Origin: Pyricularia pennisetigena
Lineage: Eukaryota; Ascomycota; Sordariomycetes; Magnaporthales; Pyriculariaceae
DNA: 64,000 nt
Reading direction: 5' to 3'
Assembly (NCBI RefSeq): GCF_004337985.1
Contig: NC_043742.1
Span: forward strand, 1,288,176-1,352,175
The notes beneath the pieces were generated by a model, which had not been told where the DNA came from, searched no databases, and saw only the letters and a program-made list of their open reading frames with translations. The position numbers and the translations under genes are program-made. Below, in pieces: positions 14,075-26,109 of the stretch; position 1 is the stretch's first letter; the number at the start of each line of letters is the position of its first letter.

Positions 14075-14314
14075 AATCTAATATTTAGTTTTTTTTTCCT
14101 TTTAACCCTTCCGGAATTTTTAACCAAAATTAATAAAAAATTGCCGGCGTTTTCCTGTAAATCGGGAAAATACCCCACAAATTCCCGTAGGACGTTTTTA
14201 TATTTTTATTTTAATAATCCGTTTTCGCGTAAAAAATTGTTTTGCGTTTTAAATTATTTAAAACCGTTTAACAGACTTTTTCCGCGCTTTTTAAACGTTT
14301 TTAAACGTTTTTTT
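14075..14314 (-). pseudogene. Lys-rich coiled-coil-like ORF, left copy
   Basis: Reverse-complement counterpart of the intact 80-codon frame at 62394-62633. On the minus strand it reads a Lys-rich N-terminus, then NNFLRENGLL and VLREFVGYFPDLQENAGNF, ending in a Lys/Arg tail, with one or more RIP stops. It lies just upstream of the large minus-strand gene starting at 13865 and may be its 5' exon or a separate small gene. No family recognised. Confidence 0.35.
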
Positions 14315-15842
14315 AAGTTTTTATTCTTTTTTTATAATAAACGGGAATCCTATATATGCTATTCGGCTATAATTTGGTAATCCAGCAATTACTGCTCCGT
14401 TTTTTTATTTGTTTCCGTATTGGTATTGGGGCTTTGGGCGTTTTCCGGGAATTTGCAAACCTATTACCTAAGTTTTTTGTTTTTTTTTAAAATCGTTATA
14501 AGTTCGAATTCCAAAATTTTTTGTTTAATTAGCAGTTCTCCCTATTCCTCGAAAATTTTGCCAAATTTAGATTTTATTATATCCTGCTGTTTTTTTAAAT
14601 TTCGTATTTTTTTGCGTAACGAGGTATGTTTAACTAACAATTGCTAAATTATTTGCTTTTTTTGCGCGTTTTCCTAACGATTTAAACTAGCTTTTTGGAT
14701 AATTTGCCACAATTGGTAATCGAAATTGTTAAAAACAATTGGTTATATTAATTGGTGCGAAACCGGTGCCGCCAATCCGCCATTTTGAAGTTTTTTCGTT
14801 ATTGCAGGCAAAGAAAAAATAACCGAGTTTTAAATTTTCGATATAAAATATAAATAAAATAAAAAAAAGAAATTAACCGTAAAAAGGGAAAAATATAAAT
14901 AAAACTTTCGGTAATCGGCGATCGGTTTTATTTAAATATATTAGGTCGATATTTTATATAATTATAATAAATATTGGTAAAATTATCCTGTTTTTAAATG
15001 TTCCAATTATCCCAAAACCTGGCGTGTAATTCCATTAATATTTGGTTTCCGGCCCGGTTTAAGGTTTTGGTATTCCGCCTGGAAATATTGGTTAAAAACC
15101 CCCAAAATTTGACAAATTTTTTTTCCCGCAAATTTATTTTTTGTTCGGTTATCCGGACCTGTAATGGAATTTAGTAAACGCAGGATTAAAACCTGGTTAT
15201 AAACGCTTTTATTTAATAAATCCGCGTCGAACCTGTTGGTTAATAATATAAAAAGAGAATATATAACCTAATTTTTTAATATATTTTAATTACGGTAAAG
15301 GCTCGTAAATTCGGCATTATTTTTTGCAATATTAAAAGTTTTTAACATTCCTTTTTATGCAGGTTAGGATTAATCGAACGGGTTTGGAAGCCATATACCG
15401 TATAAGGCCATAACGTTAAATAATGCGCCAATAACCCGTATCGGGTAAGTTATTTAAATATATTAGTTATTAAAATTCCTCGTTTAATTCGTCCAATTGC
15501 CCGGCCGGCCCCGCAGTTTTTGCGCATTATTTGTAACGAGGTTTATAAAAAAAAATGACAAAAAAGGGGCAAATTGCGGATATAATAAACAGTTTGGATC
15601 GCCACGTTTCCCATTATATTCCAACGATTGGTTATCGTTCTATAAACCCAAATTTGGCGCTTTAATATATTAAATCGCACAAAAAACTTTGCGTTTCGGC
15701 GATACGTAGACCGAAGCTTTCGGTTATAACGGTTTATCGCCGCTAAAGTGACGATATATAATAGTTGTTTGTTTTTCAAATTATATACCCGCCAATATAT
15801 ACCCGTTAACAATATTATTTAAAATTCGTTATATATATGCAA
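14315..15842. other. RIP-mutated arm sequence, ambiguous frames
   Basis: Open frames on both strands overlap (15543-15812 minus, and the same bases on plus). The minus frame MLTGIYWRVYNLKNKQLLYI is also open in the right arm at 60896-61090, but the opposite strand is equally coherent in both arms, so no product is called. Confidence 0.4.
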
Positions 15843-17850
15843 CGCAATAAATCCAAATTTTAATTACGTCGCAATTCCTTTTTAGCATTTGCGCCCTATT
15901 TCGTTGCAGCTATTTGGATTGTTCTGGTAAGGTAATAAATTCGATGCGGTATTAATTCCTTTACCAAATTCCGAAAAAATTCACTTTATATCCAAATTAT
16001 ATTACCAACGTCCCCCGCCCCATATTTTATTTCGACCGATTGCGACCGCTTGGAATACCCTATTTAATTTTGGAAATTACCAAAAGGCGTACTAATTCGT
16101 ATTTAACCAATAATTATAAAAACACGATCCGAAATTTTAAATTAAATAACCAATATTTCCTACCTGTTTATTCCGGTAAATTGCGGCGCGGGCGAAAAAT
16201 TTATCCGTTTATATAATAAAGGAGATTTGCCAAAAATATCCTTGGTTTTAGGCCGCCGAATCTCTGCCGAGGTTTTACCGCTAATTAATTAATAAGCATT
16301 TTGCAAAACTGTTTGGCGGGGGGCCTTAATTAATAAACAAATTGCAAAAAAAAAAAAGAAAAAACGTATTTAATAATAATAAGTAATAGAACCCGCCCGC
16401 ACGTAACCGATAAATGGCTGTTTTTACCCAATAGCATACCCCGAACTGGATATCGAAATCCATTACTTTAGCATGCCGACGTGCCTTTTGCTTTATTTTT
16501 CTGGATCGTTAAAAAAATGCTGTAAAGGTTATTACAATATAGGTTTCCGAATTCGGGTGGAGGGTTTAAACGTTGGATTTGTACCGCAATACATAATTTT
16601 ACAAATTGCTTTTTTGTAATAGGGAATTAAATATTGGGTTTTTTTGGGAAAATTAATGGACCAAAATAATAGGTGGGTAATTGCGAGTAATATCGTGCTA
16701 TAAATGCTGCGTTAATAATATAAATACCAGCCCATTTTTCCCGGCCCTGCTCCAATTTTCCATTTATTTTACCTTTTACAACTTCGTTCCCAACGGTTAA
16801 TATAAATATTTGAAAAAAGCTAATAGAATATACAATAATTCGTTTTCCCCCATTTTACGCGTTTTGTGCAAAGGAAAATGGCGAATAAATTCGTTAATTA
16901 CGGGCCGAAAAAAATATTGGGCAAATCGAGCGAATGCGATAATAGTTCCAAAAATAATTAAATAATCGAATAACATTCCTTTGCCACTATTTAAAAGATA
17001 ACCGACGCAATAATTAACGGTTCACCACTTTTATATTTCAGTTATACCGGGATTTAAAAGTTAAATTCGCAAAAGCAAATCGGCAATTGTTTGTTGCAAA
17101 GCAAAAGGTGGAAATTTGCAATTAATTCGAACGTATCCTGCAGGATTTAAACCTACGGCCTATTATTAACCTAATTACGGATAATACCGATTTTAAATGT
17201 TTTATTTGTTCAACTTTTCTTCGGAATACCGATTATTTCGTTATCGTATACGGATATGTAAATTTGTGCATTTTGGGGTAGGTTAAACCACCCGTAAAAT
17301 ATTATATAAAACCCGCTAACAATTCGCTTTATAGCTTATTTATCCCGAATACCGTTTACGTTGTCGGAGCGAAATTTTTACGGTAATATGCCTGTTAAAA
17401 TGTAAAAACCACCCGGGAACGGATGGTATAATAAATATTAAAGTTTTTCGCAATACCGATTGCGGAATTTATTTGGAGCAAAAAACCCAAATGCTGGTAA
17501 CAAAATGCGGTACGTATTAAATTGCTATTTCGTATTTAACCCCGGCTAACAGTAAAAAGGATATATAATGTGTTCCGCGTATACCGAAAAATGGTTTTTA
17601 AACGAATCGAAATGCCCGTTTTGCCGCCAGTTTTACGAATGCCTAATTAGGCTACGTAAAAAGCGTTTAATGGGTAAATTGATTTTGGAGCGGCGGTAAA
17701 AAATAGAATTTTGGCCGATTTGCTATTGCGGTTATTTATAAGCTTATTGTGGCGGGTTTAACGTATATATTGGGCGGATGTTACGGTTGGTATTTCCTCT
17801 ATTTTCAAAAATTAACCGGTTGTACGTATGGTCGTTATAATTTAAAAAAA
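15843..17850 (+). pseudogene. Long unrecognised frame with C-terminal Cys cluster (RING-like?)
   Basis: One plus-strand frame (positions divisible by 3) stays coherent for about 660 codons, broken mainly by TAA/TAG. Landmarks: PTSPAPYFISTDCDRLEYPI, PVNCGAGEKFIRLYNKGDLP, ISLVLGRRISAEVLPLIN, GFRIRVEGLNVGFVPQYI, MDQNNRWVIASNIV, FPGPAPIFHLFYLLQLRSQR, MANKFVNYGPKKILGKSSEC and, near the end, MCSAYTEKWFLNESKCPFC followed by RQFYECLIRLRKKRL. The right arm gives CSACTEK at the equivalent site, so the ancestral protein probably carried CSxC and CPxC pairs of a zinc-binding module. Whether this is a true RING or another zinc knuckle cannot be told. The mirror copy is at about 60750-58850. Confidence 0.5.
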
Positions 17851-18117
17851 AGAAAGTTTTATAATGTTTTATGCTTAAATAATAAGCAGTCAAAATCTTA
17901 AAAAATTAAGTTAATACCAAAAGAAATTTCGAATAATATGGAAATAGGCGAACAAAAATCAAATTAGAAAAAAGCAGTGGAGGAAAATTATAAAAACTGC
18001 GGTATTATCGTTTAATACCAGTACAGGCCGAAAGCCCGATTTTCCGTTATAAAATATAAAAGTGCGTATCGAATTCGAAAAGCTAGTAACCCATAATTAT
18101 TTTTCCGTTTTTTTAAA

Positions 18118-19059
18118 TTAAATTTGCCAGGTTTTATTTAGCAAAATGGTTTGCAACGCGCACAAAAAATTTTTAATACCAAAAGGCGATAAAGATTTAA
18201 ATTTTGCTTTTTTAGAAAAAAGGCTTTTAAAATATAATTTCGTCGAGTGACCGTACGTGCCGTTTTCGATTTTTGAATTACCGTTTACCGGATTTGGGGC
18301 GGCGAAATTATTTGCAAAAAAATGATTTAAAATAACCTGCAAATCCCGGCCCCAGTTATAAAAAGTGCCGAAAATTAAAACCGCGGTAATAAGTTCCGAT
18401 TGCTGGTTATAAGGCCTTGGTAAATTATTAATATCGTGCATATTAGTTATTATTTTAGGTAAAAGGTTAACGTTTGGGGATTTTTTAAGTGAATCGGACG
18501 ATAGGAGGACTTTTTTAAAACCAAATTCCTGGGCCTTTTCCCTAATTTGGTTTTCGTAGCTTAATATTAATACCCATTAATCCTGGTATTAAGGGATAAA
18601 TATTTTAAAATCCGTAACCGTTTTAAATGGAATATATTAAAATGTTAAACGGTCGAACCCAGTAGGGATATTATTATAAGGTAACATGGTAAAATTCGAT
18701 TCGCCGGTTATAACCGCCATTGGTGGAAACCAGGCAGGAATGGGTGGATATCCGTAAAAGGATTGCGAAAAAATGTCTTATTGCATAAATGGTGAAAATG
18801 CGCCGTTTAATCCATTTATAAAAAAAGTAGGAATAGCCGGGCGTAATTATAATATTTTTTCGCCCATATCGGCTTCGAAGCTTCCCATTAAATAAAAATT
18901 GTTCGGTAAAACGATTTCGGCAAATCCCGGTATAGTGTTTGTTAAAATATTTGAACAATTTATTAGGGTTATTTTTTGCGCATCGTTAAATATGGATTCC
19001 AAAGGTATAAGGCCGGGATAAATATTTGGTTTATTCGCCGAATCCCGATATGTTTCCAC
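18118..19059 (-). pseudogene. HAD-superfamily phosphatase (CECR5/YKR070W-like), C-terminal part
   Basis: A single minus-strand frame from 19059 to 18118. The second half reads FGFKKVLLSSDSLKKSPNV, then LITAVLIFGTFYNWGRDLQV, ILNHFFANNFAAPNPVNGN, GTYGHSTKLYF and FGIKNFLCALQTILLNKTWQ. The series YGFRxVxxPxDI, (A)VLVFxDxxDWGxDxQ, an xLYFxNxDL block and RxGxGAFxxALxxIW is the C-terminal signature of the CECR5/YKR070W branch of HAD hydrolases. The N-terminal DxDG nucleophile motif is not found. The first third (METYRDSANKPNIYPGLIP) is open but not clearly this family, so the gene may be a fusion or have a diverged middle. A second copy is at 57650-58591. Seven or so stops make it non-functional. 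Confidence 0.65.
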
Positions 19060-22000
19060 GATTCGTGTAATGGAATTACCGCATAAATATTATTTATTTA
19101 AACGTTAAAAATTGGTATTCAAATTAACGGCCGTTATAATTGCGCCTTTTGTATTTTCGCAAACCTACCAAACACTGCATTTGGGTTTAAATTGTGGTTT
19201 ATTTGGAAAAATCCCGACTTTATTATGGATTTTGGAAATCGCGTTTTTTTTGGGTTATTTTTTTTTTCCAACTGGTTTGCAAATTTTTGTTTTTTTTTCA
19301 TTGTTTCCGTTGCATATATATTGCGCAACTTTTAAATAAATATAAAAATATATGCATAAGGTTGTTAATTATTAATTATACCTTACGCGATTTTTTGCAT
19401 CCAAATAAATTTAAACCGGAATAGGATTTTTTTGGATTTATTAAAACGTTAAATTGTAATTAAAGGGTATATAACCCTTTATAGTTAAAACCGTGTTTGT
19501 TTAAAGGGTTCCAATTACGTATTCCATAATTCGACGCAGGTAAATTTCGTTCCTCGGTCCAATTTAAGGAAAATAACGTGGGGATAGCAACGTGCCGTTT
19601 ACGAAATCGTTACTATTTTTTCGGGCGTACCGGATCCATTTTAAGGGGTATTGCCTGGAGCGGTTATATTAAACAGGTTTCCTGCGTTTGGGGAAATTTT
19701 CGAGAAACCTAGGTTTTTATGAACCTTATCGTCGGGGACGCCGAAACAGTCGACCTTTTTTTATAAGCCAGTTTAACAGTCCGTTGGCGGGGTTCGTTTA
19801 TTGGAAAAGGTCGGTATAATTATTAATTTGTTATTATTCCTAACGAAAATACCTTAATAAAGCGAAATGTATGGTAGGACAGATTTTACGGTATCCTTAA
19901 TATGCAGGAAATTTTATTATATCTTTCTAAATTGGGCGTAATAGGTAGAAGTGGATATTACGGCGATTATCGAATTAATGTATTATATATTATTACGGTT
20001 AAAATATAATAACGTCTTTTTGAAACGGGAGGGTTAACTGGTCCATATGTATAACGATTTTATTTACATTAGCGTAAAACTTGGCCTATTTATCGTGTTT
20101 AAAAAATGGAAGGAAATATAAATACCTTATTCGGTATAGTGGCCAAAAAAATAAGTGTTATTCCCACGCAAAACGTAATTAAATTATATGTTATAAAGGG
20201 GTAAACAACGAAAAACTATATTAATATTTTAAATTAGCAAACTGTAAATACTGCTATATGTAAATACCGTATGCTCCCAAACCCAAATATTTTAATATAT
20301 AAGGAAATTGGACAGCCTTTGTATAAAACCCTGGTAAAAAACCCCTGCAATTTTATTTTTCGACTATAGGTTGGGGTATTGGCATTATTTATTTATATTT
20401 TATTTTAAAACAGGAGGGTATTAGGGCAAATTCGGCGGGAAACCGTTACCAAAAATATTCAATTAAACAGGTGTGGCGAGGATAAAAAGGGCGTTCGTTA
20501 TCCAGTTTAATAGGATCGGGATATTACGTTTTATGGAATAATTATACATAAAAACCCACCCGTATCGCGTTACCCCATTGCGGTAATAATAAGTTTATAT
20601 ATTAGGGTAATAAGCAAATATTTATTAGGTTTGATAGGAAATATTATTTTTAACCTGGATTTCGGAATGTTACCTAACAATATAAAATTGGCCCAAACGC
20701 CGAAATTATTTATTATTTATAATAAGGAGTCCTTTGCCTTCCTTCCCGAAAATATGTTTTTTTTTTCCTTTTTACCCTTTAAAACTTGTTTATTTTATTT
20801 TTCTCGTACGGCCGCAAAGTTTAAAAAACCCTTTACCACGAACAACCGCTGCGTTTTTTTTTATATTCGATCGTTAAATATCATATTTCGATTTTTTGAA
20901 AATACGCCTTTTGGTTTGGTATTTTTTAACACAAATACTAAGTTAGTTACCGACGATTTTGGAAATTTTATTATAAATTTGTCAAATTTTTACGATGGTT
21001 TACCTTCGTTTTTTAAATAAAATTATTCGTTATAATTTTTATTTGTTAAACCGATTACCCACCTCCCCGGCGATTCCTTATCCATTCCCTTTACCGATTC
21101 CAGTTTGGTTAATTTGGATTTGGATCCGTGTTTTTGGGGTTTTTAATTTGCATTAACAAATTGGGACGAAATATGCGTTATTAATATTAAGTTATAATAC
21201 ATTAAATGGTGGTTTTATAATTTTGGAATTTTGGGAAGCCTATTGGCGCCCTATTCGCCGAATATTGCAGGTGAAATACCACCTATATCGTTGTTTTTAA
21301 ATTGCCGACCAAATATAACGTTTCCCAATTTACCGTCGAAAAACTAATTAGCATAATTATTTGGTGTTCCAAAAATACCCGTAAAAATCGAGCGTTTCCG
21401 CGGCGATAATTTTGTCTACCGTTAAAAAACTCGTTTTTCAAAGGATTTTTATATCGAAAACAATTAAAAACGCAATATTATATAATTTATCGATAAAAAG
21501 CGGCGGAACCCACGGGGTAACCGCCAATGTAAAATCAATTTTCGTATAATATATATTTCATTTAATAATACCGGTAAATATGGGATAATTCGGTACGTTT
21601 GGAATCGTTACGCATATTCCTGGAAAACGGACGGTTTTTATAAACAAAAAAAGGTTTACTGGAAATATTTTTTAATTTTTTAGGAATATTTCACTTTTTA
21701 TATTTAAATAAACGGTAAAGGAATTCCGGTTTTTTTAGTCCGAGATCCCGTATTAGGGAAATTTTTGGGTTATAACGCCATTAATGGTAAATAATTCGAA
21801 ATTTTTAAGGGCGATATAATAATTATAGTTAACGCGGGCGGAATGGGTTAAAGCTTTATTCGAAATTAAGGTCGATATTTAAATGGAATAATACGCGAAT
21901 AATTTACAATATTAATTTAATCGGTAATATTTATTATTTTTAAATAAGTAAGGATAAAAACCCAAATATTTTAATTAATAATAATAACGCATATAATTTC

Positions 22001-22690
22001 CGGATAAAATTACGAAATCAAATTATAATTAATTTACGAAAAGGATAAATATCCACCGATTAATTTGTATAAATTATATATATAAGTCGCGGAATTTCGT
22101 ATATATTATGGTAATGCCTATTACCTCCTCAGTTTTCAATTTTTATTTAAAAAAATGGCCGTTTTAGGTTACCAATTGAAAAAAGATATTTATTCGATTT
22201 TATCAATTTACAAAATTCCATACACGCTTAAAAAAAGGCCAAAACCTTTTTAATGGAGGACGTAAACGGCGAACAAACTTATAATCGTAGGATGGCGCTT
22301 TAATGTTTTATATTATATTTTTGCTTCGTCGTATTCCAAAATACCCCGAAACTGTTTTACCGAAATCCATGGGTAAATGCTTTTTATAATTGTTATTTTT
22401 CGAACATTTAAAAAGGGGGAAAAAACCAAAAAGTTAATGCAAATATTATATTATTAATATATTAATTTGTTAAAAACACAATTAACGACCGTAATAATTT
22501 TGGATATTATTTAGTTCGTCGCCGTTAATATTAGGTAATATCGATAATATTAATTTAAACGGTTAACTATTAAACGATTTTGCTCCGTAAAACGCGGTAT
22601 ATAATTGTAAATAAACCGGTCAAAAGGCGTTTAACCTATACCAAAAATTTTTCGTTATATATTTCGGGTTAAAAATCCAATTTTTTAAAA
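19060..22690. other. RIP-mutated arm sequence, no assignable gene
   Basis: Contains a 129-codon open frame at 20631-21020 (plus) with hydrophobic and Phe-rich composition. Plus-strand patches such as PITHLPGDSLSIPFTDSSLV (about 21050), PYSPNIAGEIPPISLFLNC (about 21255) and GIPVFLVRDPVLGKFLGYNA (about 21720) look protein-like, but I do not recognise them. The right arm (54100-57600) has the reverse complement. Confidence 0.4.
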
Positions 22691-22699
22691 AAAATGCTA

Positions 22700-24421
22700 C
22701 TATTTCCGGTAAATGCTATATATTTCTTTATAATAACGCCTACTTTTTCGTCCACGTAAATTATATTATTGTTAACGTCGTTATCGGTAGAATTTCTGGT
22801 CGAGGATTTACGATAAATGGTAATCCGCCTTTTTCGTTGGTTAATTTTAAAGTTAAAAATATCCGTAACGTTTAAAACGCCATATATTATACCAATACGT
22901 TTTCCTAAACTAATAAAATCCCCTATTTAAATATATTATAATACGTAATTAAATAAAATATAAATATAAATTTCCAAAACCTGAAAATATTTAATTAATT
23001 AATCGCTAAAATTTCCGTTCGGTTATAATTATTTACCCGGTTTTTGTTTTAATTTAATAATTTTTGCATCCGGTCGGCGATATAAACCAAATAAATTTTA
23101 ATTCCATTAGCGGTAGCAGGTTTTTATATTGGATTCGAAAATTTACCTTTTAAACGGACCTGCCAAAAAAATGCGATCCTTTTTATTTTTATTTCGCAGG
23201 AACGATAGTTTCGCAGCAATTGCAATACATATAACAACTGGCCAACGATTCCAATATTAGTAGCAAAAAAAAGTATTATACCATATAAATCGAATTTAAA
23301 CTTTTTCCCGTATGGCCCTTTTATTAAAGTTGTTAAATGTCCATTTGTTCCCCGGTTTTCTAAATTATATTCGATAAATAGTTTCGTAAAACCGGTATAT
23401 TTTTTAATGATAAAAACGGCGTAATCGAACTCGTTTTCCCGATACCACCAAGCTACGTAAAAGGGATGCAACTGTAAAAACGATGCGCGATTTACCTTAG
23501 GAATATAGAAATATATATATTAACCGGTTCGATAGGTCCATCCCCTGGATAATCGCACGTATAAATAAACCGCATCGCAGACGGGAATTCTTTCGCCCGA
23601 CAATATTATGTAATTAATTGGTTAAATAATTGCACAACCCAAAAGTCGTTTGCGTTTTATGTTTCGATATATAAAGTGCAAAAACCGAGCATTATTAATA
23701 ATTATTTATAAATAAATAGCTCCAAACAAATATATAATGGGCGGCGTTAAATAACCACCAGGTTTATATAAATATAAAATCGCTAATAACGCTATATTAA
23801 ATATAGCGTAAAAACCATCAAAAACCTTACAAGTTCGTGGAAAAAAAACTCCAAATAGTGGAATTAATATTAAAATTGACACAATTTATTACAAAAATTA
23901 ATAAGTTTTGGTTTTATTCGTGGATAATTTACCAGGAATCCGGCGATTTTTTCCCGTTTGCTAAATTTTAGCTTTTTTATAAAAAAGGAGGTTACCGCAT
24001 ATAATATACCTTCCATAATAGCAGCGGTTCCAAACCATTGATGCAATCGAGCATTAAAGCCAAATTTCACATTAAAATTGCTTGTAACAACGCTTATTTG
24101 CGCTCCTAAAAATAACGGGACGATATTAATTACAGCTACTATTCCGGTTCGTTTAACAAACTTCCGTCTGTTATCGATTCCAATCGTGATTGCGGTAATA
24201 TTGGCAGTAAAAACGGAGAGGAAAAAAAAGCATTTATATTTAGTAATATAATAAAAATGCCCAAAAGCCTTTGGTATATCGGAATAAATTAAATATATTA
24301 AAAATATGCGTTTTCCAAGCCGAAAAACAGTTCGGGATAAACGTGATAATATATATATAACAACGCAAAAAGTTATGGCATTAAAAACGCCTACCGCGTA
24401 CCAAGTAAAAACGTCCATCAT
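22700..24421 (-). pseudogene. Ferric reductase-like transmembrane component (FRE family), RIP-mutated
   Basis: The minus strand gives an uninterrupted 183-codon N-terminal frame (24421-23870) rich in TM segments. It includes RKFVKRTGIVAVINIVPLFL and LHQWFGTAAIMEGILYAVTS, which match the ferric-reductase heme domain (R-x-G-x-(L/V)xxxNxxPLF and HxWxG...xxEG(x)xHA). After a mutated stretch the FAD/NAD part is clear: RTGQYIYFYIPKV, LQLHPFYVAWWYR (FAD-binding HPF motif), then LIKGPYGKKFKFDLYG and IILFFATNIGIVGQL (NAD-binding G-loop) and a conserved RNYRSCEIKIKRIAFFWQV. These plasma-membrane flavocytochromes reduce Fe3+ or Cu2+ for uptake. One heme-ligand His is seen (LHQWFG), but the expected second (xHA) is Tyr. 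The inverted-repeat edge (23355) lies inside this gene, so only its 3' half is duplicated at 53373. Confidence 0.85.
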
Positions 24422-24487
24422 AACGATAAAAAAGGTATCTGAATCCCCTGAATGAAAAACGAAGCGGGATAACGACTATCATTAATA

Positions 24488-24682
24488 CACTATATACCAG
24501 AACATGTCGTTATCCCAGCACACTATATCCCAGAACATATCGTCATCCCAGCACACTATGTCCCAGAACATATCGTTATCCCAGCACACTATATCCCAGC
24601 ACATTATATCCCAGAATATGTCGTTATCCCAACACACTATGTCCCAGCACACTATGTCCCAGAATATGTCGTTATCCCAGCA
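24488..24682 (+). repeat. 33-bp minisatellite with 15-bp partial units, in frame with WD40 remnant
   Basis: Units start at 24488, 24521, 24554, 24587, 24602, 24635 and 24650, giving spacings 33-33-33-15-33-15 and a final 33. The unit core is CACTATATCCCAGAACAT followed by ATCGTTATCCCAG. Both unit sizes are multiples of three, so the frame is kept: on the plus strand 11-residue units SLSQHTISQNI and 5-residue inserts. It abuts the WD40 remnant at 24693 in the same frame. Confidence 0.9.
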
Positions 24683-24998
24683 CACGTCGGGGGCGCATCG
24701 CCAAACACTCCCGTTTAACCTCACTAAAACCCTCGCTTTCCATTCGTCATCCAGCACCTGTTTACCGATTTTGGAGTTATGGACCTGCGTACAAATTTTT
24801 TGTTAAATAAAACCCCACCGCTATTCGATAAAATAAATTCACTTTTCTGCAATATTGGTTTAAATCCCGAAAAAACCTGGATTATAGTAAAGGATGCAAA
24901 AATCTTTTAACTCCCTATCGAATATAAACCAACGTATTTTGCAGTTCGAAACTCGACAATATTTATAAATTGTTTATAGGGTCGCGTTATTTAAATTA
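24504..24998 (+). pseudogene. WD40 C-terminal end of an NLR-type protein, copy 1
   Basis: After the minisatellite the frame reads GAHRQTLPFNLTKTLAFHSS, then STCLPILELWTCVQIFC, and continues with further frame breaks to about 24998. It is nearly identical to the WD40 end at 44457-44760, where a full WD40 unit precedes it. Such WD40 repeats form the ligand-sensing C-terminal domain of fungal NLR (HNWD-like) incompatibility proteins. No NACHT domain remains. The downstream flank (25.0-25.3 kb and 27.19-27.24 kb) also matches the flank of copy 2, interrupted by element 1. Confidence 0.75.
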
Positions 24999-25336
24999 TA
25001 ATTATTATAAAATAATTTTGACAGTATTGTAAAATCGCTACTGGTGCAATTTCTCTTTTCATTTATTGTATTTTTTAACAGCGTGCCAGGGGAAATATTT
25101 AAGGAAGTGGATTCTTTAATATTTAACGTTTCCTGTAAATTTCGAATGCTACCACCCTTTTGGATTACTTTGGGGCGCGCCATAGGGACCGTTTTCCATG
25201 GCTACTACGCTAAACGCTTAATCTAATCGTGAACCAACTGGGATTTCCAACCACAATCGCTTAACCAGCACAAATAAATATACAGCATTTGGTGCAATCG
25301 TTATTTATACTATATGGGGCAAGAATAGTCTCAGTG

Positions 25337-25452
25337 CTCAGACTAGACCCCCCTGCTTCGCAGTGGGGACCGAGCGCTCCATGTACCTTTCAGCCACATG
25401 GCTTTTCGACCAATTACATTGGCCGAAAAGATCGCGCTCGTTCTAGTCTGAG
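25337..25452 (+). other. 116-bp predicted multi-branched fold at element 1 left end
   Basis: The segment opens with CTCAGACTAGA and closes with TCTAGTCTGAG (11-bp perfect stem). Inside are a hairpin CCCC-C-CTGC/GCAG-T-GGGG with loop TTC, and a GAGCGC/GCGCTC stem that encloses CCATGT/ACATGG and CTTTTCG-A-CCAAT/ATTGG-C-CGAAAAG. The same fold, exactly 116 bp, occurs at 47393-47508 and, in reverse and partly RIP-mutated, at 41983-42098. The folds were read by eye and no energy was computed. Confidence 0.75.
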
Positions 25453-26109
25453 GACATCTTGTCGCATTTCGCCGTTCACGGCGGTACCACCAACGATAAT
25501 TTGTAGCATTTCGCCGTTTATAACGGTATTATTAATAATATACCTAATGTTGCGATATCGCTAATTATTGTTTTATTAATATAAGGATAATTTGTGGTAT
25601 TCTGCCGTTTGTAGCGGGTATACACAATATATTCGCATTATAATGGTAAAAGAAAATAGTGTACCCATAGTAGGCAAATAAATATTCATATAGAAAAATA
25701 AATACAAATTATAAAAATATATAGTAAGTTGCGTGAGATTTATTGGAGTTTACTAATTACCTGACTGTCGGCCGCGTTTTTGTAACCACTGTATTTGAAA
25801 AGATATTAAAATATTAAATAAAATGTGTAATTTTTCATTATATTTAATTTCTATTTTGAATAATAGTATAGAATATCAATTTTAGTTTTAGTTACAGTAT
25901 TTATAGTTTAGCCGACCTAATACTGCAAAGTGCATGCAATTATCGATTAAAACAAAAGTTTTATTAATATATTTATATAAATTAACAATTTGTTAAACAA
26001 TTAAATAATTTACGCGAATATTGGTAAAATGAAAATATTTTAAACTGGCGCATTCCTTTATCAGTTTATTAATACATTTTACATAAATTTTTCTTTTATA
26101 AATTTCATT

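Larger units (their letters stand above)
12707..23355 (+). repeat. Left arm of >10.65 kb inverted duplication
   Basis: This interval is the reverse complement of 53345-64000, with matching positions summing to about 76,705 throughout. Anchors: 12707-12760 matches the last bases of the window; the HAD remnant at 19059-18118 matches 57650-58591; the ferric reductase block GPYGK...GKFSNPI at about 23330-23124 matches 53390-53585. The inner edge is at AAAACCGGGGAAC (about 23355 and 53345). The outer edge is not visible because the right arm leaves the window, and the left arm may extend further left. Differences between arms are mostly C/T and G/A transitions, consistent with independent RIP. Confidence 0.9.

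Noticed and set aside
20631..21020. 129-codon ORF as a gene
   Set aside because: Phe-rich low-complexity composition typical of AT-rich DNA, no family match, and the mirrored sequence in the right arm is broken.
12707..23355. Inverted arms as a giant Starship or Polinton
   Set aside because: No tyrosine recombinase, DNA polymerase B or integrase motif seen, and no terminal repeats at the inner edges. Kept only as a weak hypothesis.
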